The notes under the pieces: generated by a model
Told to the model about the DNA's origin: nothing
What the model saw: the letters and a program-made list of their open reading frames with translations, nothing else
Databases searched by the model: none
Position numbers and translations under genes: made by a program
Origin: Rhodospirillales bacterium
Lineage (GTDB): Bacteria; Pseudomonadota; Alphaproteobacteria; Rhodospirillales; Casp-alpha2
Direction: 5' to 3'
Length of the DNA stretch: 64,000 nucleotides
NCBI GenBank assembly: GCA_017644185.1
Contig: JAEPMA010000007.1
Location: forward strand, 186,001 to 250,000
In this document: positions 17,687 through 26,724 of the stretch, piece by piece
Layout: every line of letters starts with the position of its first letter
Position numbering within the stretch: position 1 is the stretch's first letter

Positions 17687-17972
17687 AACCGAAGTATTGC
17701 AGAATCTTTTCAAATCTCAAAACGGGATAAAAAATTGTCTCAAAATCAAGAGGTTAAATCCCATTAGATATATGGGGGTATGCAAAAAGTGCGCATTCTG
17801 ATGATTCGTCATCAGTAAGCCATGGGGAGATGTGGTTTTCCCCAATTCAATCGTTAAACGATTGCGCGTAACGAAAGCCCAGAGCGTTGGCCGGAGCCGA
17901 CCTCGTTGCATCACGGCTGGTCTCGGAGGACACTCCGGGACGTGTCCGATCCCAGGATCGAAGGTTCTGAGA

Positions 17973-20900
17973 ATGAACGGTTTGTTCGGGCCAATACTGA
18001 CGGGACTGAAGTCCCCGATCGCGCGCCGCGTTACGCTGAGCGTGTTCCTGGCCATTGTGTTCATTGAGATGATCATTCTGGTCCCATCGTACCTGAAACG
18101 CGAAGGCGAGTTGTTGGTCGAGGTGGTGGAACTCACCCACAACCTGGTCAACATGGAATTCGACGCGGACCCGGCGAACCCGATCGATCAGCCGGTCGAG
18201 GAATTGAAGGATAAGGCGGGCGAGTTGCTAAACGGAAAGTATATCCGTGGTGCCATCATCCTGGACGGAAATACTGTTCTGGCGGGCGATGGAGATCAGG
18301 CCGTTTCCACGGGTGACGCGGCTTTTCGGTATGCTGCGGATTATCAGGGCATCCATTATCGGCGCCTCGAGAACGACAAGCTTGTGATGTACTTCGAGAA
18401 GACAGGCCTTGGACTGACCCACGACCTCATCATTGTCGCCGATGTCAGTCACGTCCCCGGTGAAATGGTCGAGTTCGTGTGGCGGATTGCCGAACTCGTA
18501 CTTCTGATTTCGCTGTTCGTTACGGCGGTGACGATGGTCGTATTGTGGATGCTTCTGCTGAAGCCGATCGTCGAGCTCAGGAACCGGATGGAGAACGCCG
18601 GACTGGCCGTTGGGGGAGACTTGCTTAGCGCCGAATGGGCAGAGGCGGAAACCGAAATCGGCGACCTTTACCGTGCTTTCGACAAGATGCTCTCGACGAT
18701 TAACGCGCACATGCGCGCGACCGAGGATCTGGCCCGATTTCCCGCCGAGAACCCGAGCCCGATAATCCGTTGTACCCCGATGGGGGCGATCATCTACGCC
18801 AATGAGGCTGCGAAGAAATACAAGGACCTGTTTGCGACAGGGTTTAGTGTATACATTTCAGAGAAATTGAAAGGCAACGTTCGCGAGGCAGTGGCGTTCG
18901 CCGCCAACAGGGAGTTTGAATTAATCTGCGGGGAGACCGTTTTCACTTTTATCGCTGTACCGATCGTCGCACAGGGCTATGTGAACTTATATGCCCGCGA
19001 CGTGACCGAATTGAAACGGGTCGAGCGGGAATTGAAACGGAAGTCAGCCGACGTTGAAAGCACCAACCAGAAACTCAAGGAAACCCTCGCCGGGTTGGAA
19101 GTCGAGGTTGCTAACCGTACCAACGACCTGACCCGGGTGAACCGCGAACTTAAAAAGCAGATGGAGATTATCGCCGAAGCGGAGAACCGTTTTCGTGCCT
19201 TCGCGGCGAGCGCGGCGGAATATTACTGGGAGATGGACGAAGATTTGCGTTTCTCCTATTTCTCAGATGAGTTTGAAGAAGCGACCGGCGTCAATCCCGA
19301 CAAGCTGCTTGGGAAGACCCGGGCGGAGAGCGGCATCCGGGATGTCGAGGCCGAGATCTGGGAACAACACTTCGAGGATCTGCAAAGTCACCGTCCGTTC
19401 CGAAATTTCGTCTATCCCCGCACCCGTGATGACGGCACGACGATGTACCTTTCGATCAACGGGGTGCCGATCTTCGATGGTGACGGCGCGTTCAGGGGAT
19501 ACCGCGGTACCGGGTCCGACGTCACCGTGATCCGCACCGCCGAGGACGAGTTGAAGCGCGCCAAGGATATGGCGGAACGCGCGGCGCGTGCCAAGCAGGA
19601 CTTTCTGGCGACAATGAGTCACGAAATCCGCACGCCAATGAACGGCATCATCGGTATGGTCGAGTTGCTTCTGGAAACAGACCAGAGCGAGGAACAGCGG
19701 ATATTTACCGAGACTGTGGCGTCGTCCGCAAAGAGCCTTCTGACGATCGTCAACGACGTGCTCGACCTCGCGAAGTTCGAAGCCGACAACTTCGCACTCG
19801 ACATTGAGCCGTTTTCGGTCAGCGAGGTCATCGAGAGCGTGCTCGAGCCGCTTTCCTATCTGGCCGAACAGAAGCACGTCGAACTTGGCGCGATCGTCGA
19901 TCCCATGCTGCCGGGGCGATTGTTCGGAGACCCCGGGCGGCTCCGGCAGATTCTGACGAACCTCGTTGGGAATGCGCTCAAGTTCACAGACGCGGGCGAG
20001 GTGACCGTCGAGGTGATGATGCAGTCGCGCGACGACCGGCACGTCACGGTTATGTTTCAGGTTCGCGATACCGGGATCGGTATTGCGGCGGAAAGTCAGG
20101 ATCGCCTATTCAAGGATTTCTCGCAGGTCGATTCCTCGATCACCCGCAAACACGCCGGTACCGGGCTCGGGCTCAGTATTTCCAAACGTCTTGTCGATAT
20201 GATGGGGGGCAGTATTGGTGTTGAGAGTGAGGCCGGTGTCGGCAGTACTTTTCGCTTCACCATCAATTTCGAGGTCGCCGAACGCCGTCGCCGCGACCGG
20301 GACGGCATGTTCCTGAAAGACAAACGCGTTTTGATCGTCGACGACAGCGACACCAATATTCGCGTTCTGTCAGGATATATGAGGGGCTTCGGCGCTAGCT
20401 ACGATACCGCGTCCGGCGCAGATCCGGGACTTCAACGAATGCTCGACGCCGCGCGGCATGGCGCGCCCTATGATCTCTTACTGTTGGATTACAGCATGCC
20501 TGAAAAGGACGGTTACTCGCTCGCCAAGGAGATCCGGGACGAACACCCAGAACTCGCCGCGACCAGGCTGGTGCTGGTATCTTCGATCCGTGGCGCTGTC
20601 GCGGAATCAGGGTTCGACGCCAGTGTCTTCGATGCGCGTCTGATGAAGCCGATCACGCGAAAGGCCGTGTTGAACGCGCTCAGGACGGTCTTCGAATATA
20701 CACCGGATCGTCAGGCGGAGGGCGCGGAACCGAAGACCCAGTCGACGGAGCCGCTGGACCTGAGGTTGCTTGTCGCCGAGGACAACCCGGTCAACCGCCG
20801 CATCGCTCTCAAGATGCTGCAAGGGATGGGATGCAGTGTCGATCTTGCCGAGGATGGGGAAGAGGCGGAGGAAGCCGCGTTGCTGATGCCCTATGACGTG

Positions 20901-21518
20901 ATTTTGATGGATATTCATATGCCGAAAAAGGACGGGGTCGAGGCTGCGGCTTCGATCAGCGCGTCCGGACCCAATGTCGAAACGCCGATTGTAGCGGTAA
21001 CGGCGGACGTGATGTTGAACCTTTCCGCTGAGCCGTATCATGGTCTGTTTTCGGGGATGGTGACGAAGCCCTATACCGCGGAAACGCTTCGGGCCGGTCT
21101 TCTGCGGGCGGTGTCGGGCGAAAAAGTCGCTGTTGCTGCCGGTCCACCGCATCTCCAATCGGCAAGCGATGGAATGGTGCAGCGCGGCATCGTCGACGAT
21201 CTCGCACGCCAGGTCGGCAACCTTGAGGCCGGCGCCATTCTCGCGGATATCGAGGAAGAGCTTGATGGCCTGGGCGCCACGCTCGCCGACGCCGCAACCG
21301 ACAATACGCGTCTTGCCAAAGCCGCGCACAAAGCTGCGGGCTCGATGGGCGCGGCGGGGCTGGTTGCAATTGCGACCACGCTCCGTAAGATCGAACAAAG
21401 TGCCCGTGCCGGTGAGGAGGAGAGATTGGCGGTACTGGTTTCGGAAATCGCTGACATGACGGGGCCCGCGAAAAGCGAACTCACGGATCTGATCGAAGAG
21501 TTCCGGGCTCATGAGTAG
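17973..21518 (+). CDS. Hybrid sensor histidine kinase with two receiver domains and HPt
   Basis: The protein has 1181 aa from the ATG at 17973; upstream in-frame codons encode an unlikely Arg-rich stretch. Order: TM1 (21-39), periplasmic sensor of about 125 residues (41-168), TM2 (171-196), HAMP-like segment (197-250), a PAS-like domain (255-345), coiled coil (350-405), PAS (405-520), HisKA with H550 (MSHEIRTP), HATPase with N-box and GTGLGLSIS, REC1 (D839), REC2 (D980) and HPt (H1119 in AHKAAGSMGAAG). This is a complete internal phosphorelay in one inner-membrane protein. The response-regulator gene overlaps its end by 8 bp, and a globin gene follows. Confidence 0.92.
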   Translation: MNGLFGPILTGLKSPIARRVTLSVFLAIVFIEMIILVPSYLKREGELLVEVVELTHNLVNMEFDADPANPIDQPVEELKDKAGELLNGKYIRGAIILDGNTVLAGDGDQAVSTGDAAFRYAADYQGIHYRRLENDKLVMYFEKTGLGLTHDLIIVADVSHVPGEMVEFVWRIAELVLLISLFVTAVTMVVLWMLLLKPIVELRNRMENAGLAVGGDLLSAEWAEAETEIGDLYRAFDKMLSTINAHMRATEDLARFPAENPSPIIRCTPMGAIIYANEAAKKYKDLFATGFSVYISEKLKGNVREAVAFAANREFELICGETVFTFIAVPIVAQGYVNLYARDVTELKRVERELKRKSADVESTNQKLKETLAGLEVEVANRTNDLTRVNRELKKQMEIIAEAENRFRAFAASAAEYYWEMDEDLRFSYFSDEFEEATGVNPDKLLGKTRAESGIRDVEAEIWEQHFEDLQSHRPFRNFVYPRTRDDGTTMYLSINGVPIFDGDGAFRGYRGTGSDVTVIRTAEDELKRAKDMAERAARAKQDFLATMSHEIRTPMNGIIGMVELLLETDQSEEQRIFTETVASSAKSLLTIVNDVLDLAKFEADNFALDIEPFSVSEVIESVLEPLSYLAEQKHVELGAIVDPMLPGRLFGDPGRLRQILTNLVGNALKFTDAGEVTVEVMMQSRDDRHVTVMFQVRDTGIGIAAESQDRLFKDFSQVDSSITRKHAGTGLGLSISKRLVDMMGGSIGVESEAGVGSTFRFTINFEVAERRRRDRDGMFLKDKRVLIVDDSDTNIRVLSGYMRGFGASYDTASGADPGLQRMLDAARHGAPYDLLLLDYSMPEKDGYSLAKEIRDEHPELAATRLVLVSSIRGAVAESGFDASVFDARLMKPITRKAVLNALRTVFEYTPDRQAEGAEPKTQSTEPLDLRLLVAEDNPVNRRIALKMLQGMGCSVDLAEDGEEAEEAALLMPYDVILMDIHMPKKDGVEAAASISASGPNVETPIVAVTADVMLNLSAEPYHGLFSGMVTKPYTAETLRAGLLRAVSGEKVAVAAGPPHLQSASDGMVQRGIVDDLARQVGNLEAGAILADIEEELDGLGATLADAATDNTRLAKAAHKAAGSMGAAGLVAIATTLRKIEQSARAGEEERLAVLVSEIADMTGPAKSELTDLIEEFRAHE

Positions 21519-22344
21519 CGCTCCCTCTAAAGGTCTGGTCATCGTCGTCGAAGACGATGCAACGGTACGCCGGATGTATACGTCGAGCCTCAAGCAGCTC
21601 GGATACACGGTGCTTGCAGCGGAATCCGGCGAAGACGGTTTGGCGTTGCTGAGCCAGCATCAGGCGCGCGTCGTGATCCTCGATATCGACTTGCCGGGGA
21701 TCAGCGGCATCGAGGTCTGCCGCCGCTCCCGATCGCTGGCGACGGCCAAGGCGCCGGTCATTTTCATTACCGGGAACGACACCGTCGACATTCTTCAGGA
21801 GTGCATTGAGGCCGGCGGCGACGACTTCATCGTCAAGGGCGGGCCAATGTCGGCGCTGCTGGAGCGTGTTAATTACTGGGCGCGTGGGTCATCCAGAAAA
21901 GTCAGTGAGCGGCAGCGTCGCCTTATCCTCGACAAGACCGGTGCGATGATCGAGGCGCTCGAAGCCAAACCGGAACCCAAAGCCTTGGCGACGGCCGCCG
22001 CCGATCCATCGCAACTCGTTGAGCATCCGGATGTACTAAGAGTTCGGGATGCGTTCCTGTCCCTGAAAGAGAAGTGGCCCGATCTGAGTGATCATTCAGT
22101 CAAGGCGCGGATTCGCCGGTTCGGTTATCTGACCGGGCTCGTCAATGCCGCGGCGAAAAGCAGTCTGGAAATGAAGGTGCGCTTCATGGACTTTCTGCGC
22201 GCGAGCATGATGGAGTGTGGCGTTGCGAAAGAGAACGAACTCGCGACCATGTTCGAAAACTGGCATCAGCTCTACACGAACCCGAATTTCTCGGACGCCT
22301 GCGCGGCGGCTGAGAAAGATTTCGCCGACGTCAGTCCGGATTGA
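21511..22344 (+). CDS. Response regulator with an unrecognised helical output domain
   Basis: This 277-aa protein has an N-terminal receiver (about 8-125) with the acidic pair ED near 14-16, phospho-acceptor D58 and a lysine in FIVKGG. After a linker (130-180) comes a helical region (about 180-270) with no DNA-binding, GGDEF, EAL or HisKA signature that I can see. The gene overlaps the hybrid kinase, so it is very likely the target of that kinase's HPt. Output could be protein-protein contact. The globin gene starts 33 bp after its stop. Confidence 0.87.
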   Translation: MSSAPSKGLVIVVEDDATVRRMYTSSLKQLGYTVLAAESGEDGLALLSQHQARVVILDIDLPGISGIEVCRRSRSLATAKAPVIFITGNDTVDILQECIEAGGDDFIVKGGPMSALLERVNYWARGSSRKVSERQRRLILDKTGAMIEALEAKPEPKALATAAADPSQLVEHPDVLRVRDAFLSLKEKWPDLSDHSVKARIRRFGYLTGLVNAAAKSSLEMKVRFMDFLRASMMECGVAKENELATMFENWHQLYTNPNFSDACAAAEKDFADVSPD

Positions 22345-22376
22345 GGCGATATACCGGTGGAGCATCAGGCAAACAC

Positions 22377-22799
22377 ATGACGGGGTTACACGAAGAACAG
22401 GCTGCGCTAGTCAAGAAGTCCTTCATCAGGATTTTGCCGCACCGTGATGCATTCTCGAAATCGCTCTATGATCGGCTGTTCACGGTCGCGCCGGAAGCGC
22501 GCTCGTTGTTCACCAGTGATATCGAACGCCAGCGCGAGAAACTGGTCGCGACCCTCGCCTTCGTCGTTAACGGGGCCAGCGATCTGGACAAACTGTCGGG
22601 CGAGGTGCGCGCCCTCGGCCGTCGACATAAAGATTACGGCGTTGAGTTCGGGCACTATGCCATCCTCAGAAACGTGTTGGTCGATACGCTTGCGGAGTAT
22701 CTGGGTGACGATTTCACGCCTGACGTCCAGGCCGCATGGGCCAGTCTGTATGATGAACTTGCGGAAGCGATGACGAACCCCGACAATCCCTCGCGTTGA
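22377..22799 (+). CDS. Single-domain globin, Vitreoscilla haemoglobin type
   Basis: A 140-aa globin without reductase domain. Expected haem-pocket residues are in place: Y31 (B10, SLYDRLF), F45 (CD1), Q52 (E7) and proximal H84 (F8, in RRHKDYGV). The Tyr B10/Gln E7 pair is typical of bacterial haemoglobins and flavohaemoglobins that bind O2 or NO tightly. It follows the response regulator in the same direction after 33 bp. A role as oxygen or NO sensor or scavenger linked to the two-component system is inferred. Confidence 0.88.
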   Translation: MTGLHEEQAALVKKSFIRILPHRDAFSKSLYDRLFTVAPEARSLFTSDIERQREKLVATLAFVVNGASDLDKLSGEVRALGRRHKDYGVEFGHYAILRNVLVDTLAEYLGDDFTPDVQAAWASLYDELAEAMTNPDNPSR

Positions 22800-22840
22800 C
22801 CCTTGCCGCTGACGGCGTAACCTGGATTCCCGAGTTCGAT

Positions 22841-23506
22841 ATGAGCCGTGCTTCACCCCGTATATCGCTTGTGCACGCGACCCCGGTCGCCGTCGAGCCT
22901 GTCGTCGGCGCGTTCCGCCGCCTATGGCCGGAAGCGGATGTCTATAACCTTCTTGAAGACTCGTTGGCACCGGATCTCGACCGTGCCGGTGCCCTTGATG
23001 ATGCGATGACGGATCGCTTCATGCGGCTTGGCCGCTACGCCGCCGACTGTGGCGCTGATGGTATCCTGTTTACCTGCTCGGCGTTCGGCGCGTGTATCGA
23101 AGCGGTCGCTGACGCTTTAAAACCGATGCCTGTCTTGAAACCGAACGAAGCGATGTTCGCTGAAGCGCTTGATGCCGGAACGAAGGTCGGGATGCTTGCG
23201 ACGTTTCAGCCGAGCGTGCCGTCGATGGAGCGTGAGTTCAAAGAGATGGCGGCCGCCGCCGGCTCCAGCGCCGAACTGACGGCGGTCTTCGTGCCGGGCG
23301 CGATGCAGGCGCTTCTGTCGGGCGATGCCGTAACCCACAACGCGCTTATCGCCGATGCCGTCGATGGGCTTGGCGAGGTGGATGTCCTCCTGTTGGCGCA
23401 GTTTTCGATGGCGCAGGCGCGCGATCAGGTTCAGGCGAAGACCTCGGCGCCGATCCTGACCAGTCCGGAAAGCGCGGTCCGCGCGTTGCAGGTGGCGCTG
23501 GTTTAG
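22841..23506 (+). CDS. Asp/Glu racemase-fold protein (maleate isomerase / arylmalonate decarboxylase superfamily)
   Basis: The 221-aa protein starts at the ATG at 22841; a TTG at 22796 overlaps the globin stop and is less likely. The superfamily fold is suggested by ISLVHATPVAVEPV, GADGILFTCSAFGACIEAV (first catalytic-Cys region) and ILTSPESAVRAL at the end. At the second catalytic-Cys position the sequence reads VDVLLLAQFSMAQ, with no cysteine. It therefore lacks the two-base pair of true racemases and may be an isomerase, decarboxylase or binding protein. It converges on tctA by 4 bp overlap. Confidence 0.75.
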   Translation: MSRASPRISLVHATPVAVEPVVGAFRRLWPEADVYNLLEDSLAPDLDRAGALDDAMTDRFMRLGRYAADCGADGILFTCSAFGACIEAVADALKPMPVLKPNEAMFAEALDAGTKVGMLATFQPSVPSMEREFKEMAAAAGSSAELTAVFVPGAMQALLSGDAVTHNALIADAVDGLGEVDVLLLAQFSMAQARDQVQAKTSAPILTSPESAVRALQVALV

Positions 23507-25083
23507 CCTGCCTTCTTGGTGGCGAAGTAGATGATGAAACCGGACGCCAGCAGGAAGGCGAGGGCGATCGGCGATTTCAACAGGAACAGCGGATCGCCAC
23601 CGGACGCGGAATAGCCGCCGCGCACCAGTTCTTCCAGCCTGGGCGACAGCAGGAAACCGATGACGAACGGCAGGATAGAAATATCCAACCGTTTCAGCAC
23701 GTAGCCGATCAGTCCGAACACCATCACCACCCAAATCGCGATGAAGCCGCCGTCCTGCGCGTAAACAGCCGTCAGGGTGATCAATAACACGACAGGCAGC
23801 ATGATCGACTTCGGCACGCGCGCCAGCACACCCAGCGAGCGCATCACGACGCCACCGAGTGTCCAGTTGAAGACGTTCGCGATAACCATCAACGTGAACA
23901 TCGCGAAGGCGATCACGAGATCTTTGTTGATGATGGTGCCATATCCCTCGATCACCTTGATCTCGGTGAAGCGGAACACGTGCGGGCCAAGCGTGAAGTC
24001 GCCGACGCTCTCGACGGCAAGGATGATGAACACGGCGGCGAAGTTGCCAGGTATACCTAGGCTCATCACCGGGATCAGGTTTGCCCCTGAAACCGAAGAA
24101 TTGGCGGCCTCGGTGGCGGCGACGCCTTCGGGGATGCCGGTGCCGTATTTTTCGGGTGTTTTCGAGGTCCGTTTCGCGAAGTCGTAACCGAGTGTCGCCG
24201 CCAGGGTCGTGCCGATCCCGGGGAGCGCGCCGATGGCGGTGCCGATCACCGACGACGACAGAATGTTCGGCATGATCCTTTTGATATCAGAGAGCCTGAG
24301 ACGGTTGTCGCCCAGCGCCGGCGCTTCCTTCGGGCCGTCTCTCGATAATCGCTCGCGCGCGGCTTCTTCAATCCCGATAAACACCTCGCCGACGATCAGC
24401 ACGCCGAGAATCGCGGATGACAGCGGCAACCCGTTACCCAGTTCCGCGATGCCGAACGTCATGCGCGGCCCGTTGCCGGACAGCGTGGTACCCATCAGCG
24501 CCAAGAGCATGCCCAGCACGCCGACCATCAGGCCCTTGATCGGTGAGTTGCCGGCGACGGCGGCCATGAACGAGAGCGAGAGAATGATCAGCGCCGCCTT
24601 TTCGGGGAGATCGAGGACGCTCTCAATCAGAACCGCCAGCACGGGGGCGGTCAGGAACAGGCACATGTCGCTGAACGTATCGCCGCACACCGAAGAAAAA
24701 TGTGCGACCTTCAATGCCTTCGGCCCTTCGCCTTTCATCGCCATCGGATGGCCGTCGAGCGTGGTCAGATAGGCATCGGGCGTGCCGGGTGTGTTGAACA
24801 ATATCGCAGGCACCGCCCCGCCGACGGTCGCCCCCTTCATCAATCCGATCAGGAAACCCAGGATCGGAAGTAGCGCGTCGTCGCTGACGCCGAATACCCA
24901 GATCAGCACAGGGAGCGAAAGCGCCATCGCGAACGGGCCGTTGAGGCCGGGGGTCGCGCCGACGATGATGCCGACGAAAAGCCCGGCGACCACCATCACC
25001 AGCGGCATCCAGTCGAAAGCACCGCTCGACGTGGTGAAGACATCCGCAACGCCGCGGATCACATATTCAAGAACCAGTTCCAT
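23503..25083 (-). CDS. Tripartite tricarboxylate transporter large permease, TctA family
   Basis: A 526-aa integral membrane protein with about 12 helices and TctA motifs GATPGLNGPFAMALSLPV near residue 42, GALPGIGTTLAATLGYDFAKR near 285 and SVSGANLIPVMSLGIPGN near 330. It forms the sodium- or proton-coupled channel with the TctB subunit encoded 12 bp upstream, and receives substrate from the TctC protein at 25713. Substrates of this class range from citrate to other carboxylates. The specificity here is unknown. Confidence 0.92.
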   Translation of the reverse strand: MELVLEYVIRGVADVFTTSSGAFDWMPLVMVVAGLFVGIIVGATPGLNGPFAMALSLPVLIWVFGVSDDALLPILGFLIGLMKGATVGGAVPAILFNTPGTPDAYLTTLDGHPMAMKGEGPKALKVAHFSSVCGDTFSDMCLFLTAPVLAVLIESVLDLPEKAALIILSLSFMAAVAGNSPIKGLMVGVLGMLLALMGTTLSGNGPRMTFGIAELGNGLPLSSAILGVLIVGEVFIGIEEAARERLSRDGPKEAPALGDNRLRLSDIKRIMPNILSSSVIGTAIGALPGIGTTLAATLGYDFAKRTSKTPEKYGTGIPEGVAATEAANSSVSGANLIPVMSLGIPGNFAAVFIILAVESVGDFTLGPHVFRFTEIKVIEGYGTIINKDLVIAFAMFTLMVIANVFNWTLGGVVMRSLGVLARVPKSIMLPVVLLITLTAVYAQDGGFIAIWVVMVFGLIGYVLKRLDISILPFVIGFLLSPRLEELVRGGYSASGGDPLFLLKSPIALAFLLASGFIIYFATKKAG

Positions 25084-25095
25084 CGATCGCGGCTT

Positions 25096-25710
25096 CTAAA
25101 ACTCTGCGTTGGGCGGCAGCAGCACATTCGTCAACAATACGTCGAAAACGACGATGGCGACTACCAGTACCGAAAGTACCGCGATAATCCCGGCGGGGCG
25201 AACGCGCCCCTCGGTCCAGGCGATCAGGGTGACGGTCATCAGAAATCCGCCGACGACATATCCGATATATTTATAAGGGGCGGTGTCCGTCAGATAGCGA
25301 TATTCGGCATCCGTCAGGCCGAGTTCGCGCATAACCCAGACGACCGTCGGGCCGAGCACGAACATGATAAGTAGACCTGTGGCGCAGATGCTCAAAAAGA
25401 TAATGAGAAAACGAATATTGTGGGGGGTCAGTTTGCCGAGACTGCCGGGACTCGGGCTGGGAGATCCCTTGATCAGTGAAATTGCGACCTGTAGCGCACT
25501 CAGAAATCCGAGCGTCGCCGCGAGTAGTATGGGAAAGAACGCATCGCCGGGTTCGATCCGGCCGAGTGGCGTCGTGTTGAAGAAACCGCCTTTGATGTCG
25601 GCTGGGAACCAGACGAAGATCGCCAGCAGGGATCCCGCGAGAACAAGGACGCCGAACCCGATATCCCACGGGTCCGGCGCCTTCGAAGTGGTTGCTTTGG
25701 GCGTGTCCAC
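25096..25710 (-). CDS. Tripartite tricarboxylate transporter small membrane subunit, TctB family
   Basis: This 204-aa protein has four predicted helices (about 17-35, 58-80, 95-120, 145-190). The charged N-terminus and the GDAFFPILLAATLG segment are typical of TctB. It is longer than many TctB proteins because of an extra loop between helices 3 and 4 (about 122-142). The gene lies between tctC (2 bp gap) and tctA (12 bp gap), so the three are translationally coupled. Confidence 0.87.
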   Translation of the reverse strand: MDTPKATTSKAPDPWDIGFGVLVLAGSLLAIFVWFPADIKGGFFNTTPLGRIEPGDAFFPILLAATLGFLSALQVAISLIKGSPSPSPGSLGKLTPHNIRFLIIFLSICATGLLIMFVLGPTVVWVMRELGLTDAEYRYLTDTAPYKYIGYVVGGFLMTVTLIAWTEGRVRPAGIIAVLSVLVVAIVVFDVLLTNVLLPPNAEF

Positions 25711-25712
25711 GC

Positions 25713-26651
25713 TTACTTGACCAGCTTGACCAGCTCTTTGTTGGCTTCAAGGTTCTTCTTGAGCTGGGCCGTCAGCGCATCACCGGACGTCATCAGCGGG
25801 CCCGGAGGATACTGTTTGGTGATGAACTTTGCGGTTTTCGTTTCCGGGTTCTTCAGAACCTCGTGGATCGCCGCCGCGATGGTGTCGCGCGCGTCATCGC
25901 TCAGACCTTTCGGGGCCGCCAGCAGGAACTGGAAGCCAAGACCGGTTTTCATGACGCCGAGATCGATCAGGGTCGGCTGCTTCGGTGCCTGCACCAGCGG
26001 CTGCGGTTCAGCCGAGGCGAGGATCACCAGTTCGCCGGCCGCAACCAGCGGACCCTGGACACCGCCGCCCCAACCGACGTTCGCATCCTTGGCGACCAGC
26101 GCGTTGATGGCGGATTTGCCACCTTTGCCGCGCAGGTGGTTGACCTCGATGCCATAGTGCCGCGCGACCATTTCGGCGCCGGCCTGAACCTGATTGCCCC
26201 AGTTCGCCCAGACGATCTTAGTGCCGCTTTTGGCAGCGTTGACCATGTCGTCGAGCGACTTCCAACCGCTGTCGGCGCGGGCCAGGACAGCCATTTGCGA
26301 ACCGGCGGTCATGGTGATGTAGGTGAAATCGTCGATCGAGATGTTTTCATTGCCGATCGTGGCGAAATCAAAAGTGGTGTTGATGGCGAGACCAAGGGTC
26401 TGACCATCGGCCGGCTCGTTCTTAAGCTGCGCTGCCATGACGGCGCCGCCACCACCCGCTTTATTCTCGGGAATGATGCGCCAGCCCTTGAGGGCTTCGA
26501 GTTCCTCGGCAAGGGCGCGGGCCTGGGTATCGGTGCCGCCGCCGGCGCCGAATCCGATCCAGAACTTGATCGGGCCTTTCGGCGCCCATTCGGCTTGCGC
26601 CGGTCCGGCCAACAGCGCGAGCGCTGCGATGATGGGAATAAATAGCCTCAT
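25713..26651 (-). CDS. Tripartite tricarboxylate transporter substrate-binding protein, TctC/Bug family
   Basis: A 312-aa protein with a signal peptide (1-20, cleavage after AQA) and the Bug-family fold: IKFWIGFGAGGGTDTQAR ligand loop near residue 28, ENKAGGGGAVMAAQL near 60, and ending in the usual helical lobe. It captures a carboxylate in the periplasm. It is the first gene of a tctCBA operon, 73 bp after the stop of the GntR/UTRA regulator on the same strand. Confidence 0.92.
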   Translation of the reverse strand: MRLFIPIIAALALLAGPAQAEWAPKGPIKFWIGFGAGGGTDTQARALAEELEALKGWRIIPENKAGGGGAVMAAQLKNEPADGQTLGLAINTTFDFATIGNENISIDDFTYITMTAGSQMAVLARADSGWKSLDDMVNAAKSGTKIVWANWGNQVQAGAEMVARHYGIEVNHLRGKGGKSAINALVAKDANVGWGGGVQGPLVAAGELVILASAEPQPLVQAPKQPTLIDLGVMKTGLGFQFLLAAPKGLSDDARDTIAAAIHEVLKNPETKTAKFITKQYPPGPLMTSGDALTAQLKKNLEANKELVKLVK

Positions 26652-26724
26652 TGACTTTCTCTCCTCTGGTGAGTGGATCCCTCAATAGTGTTGTTGTCGG
26701 TTACTCTTCTTCAGGCCCACGGAT

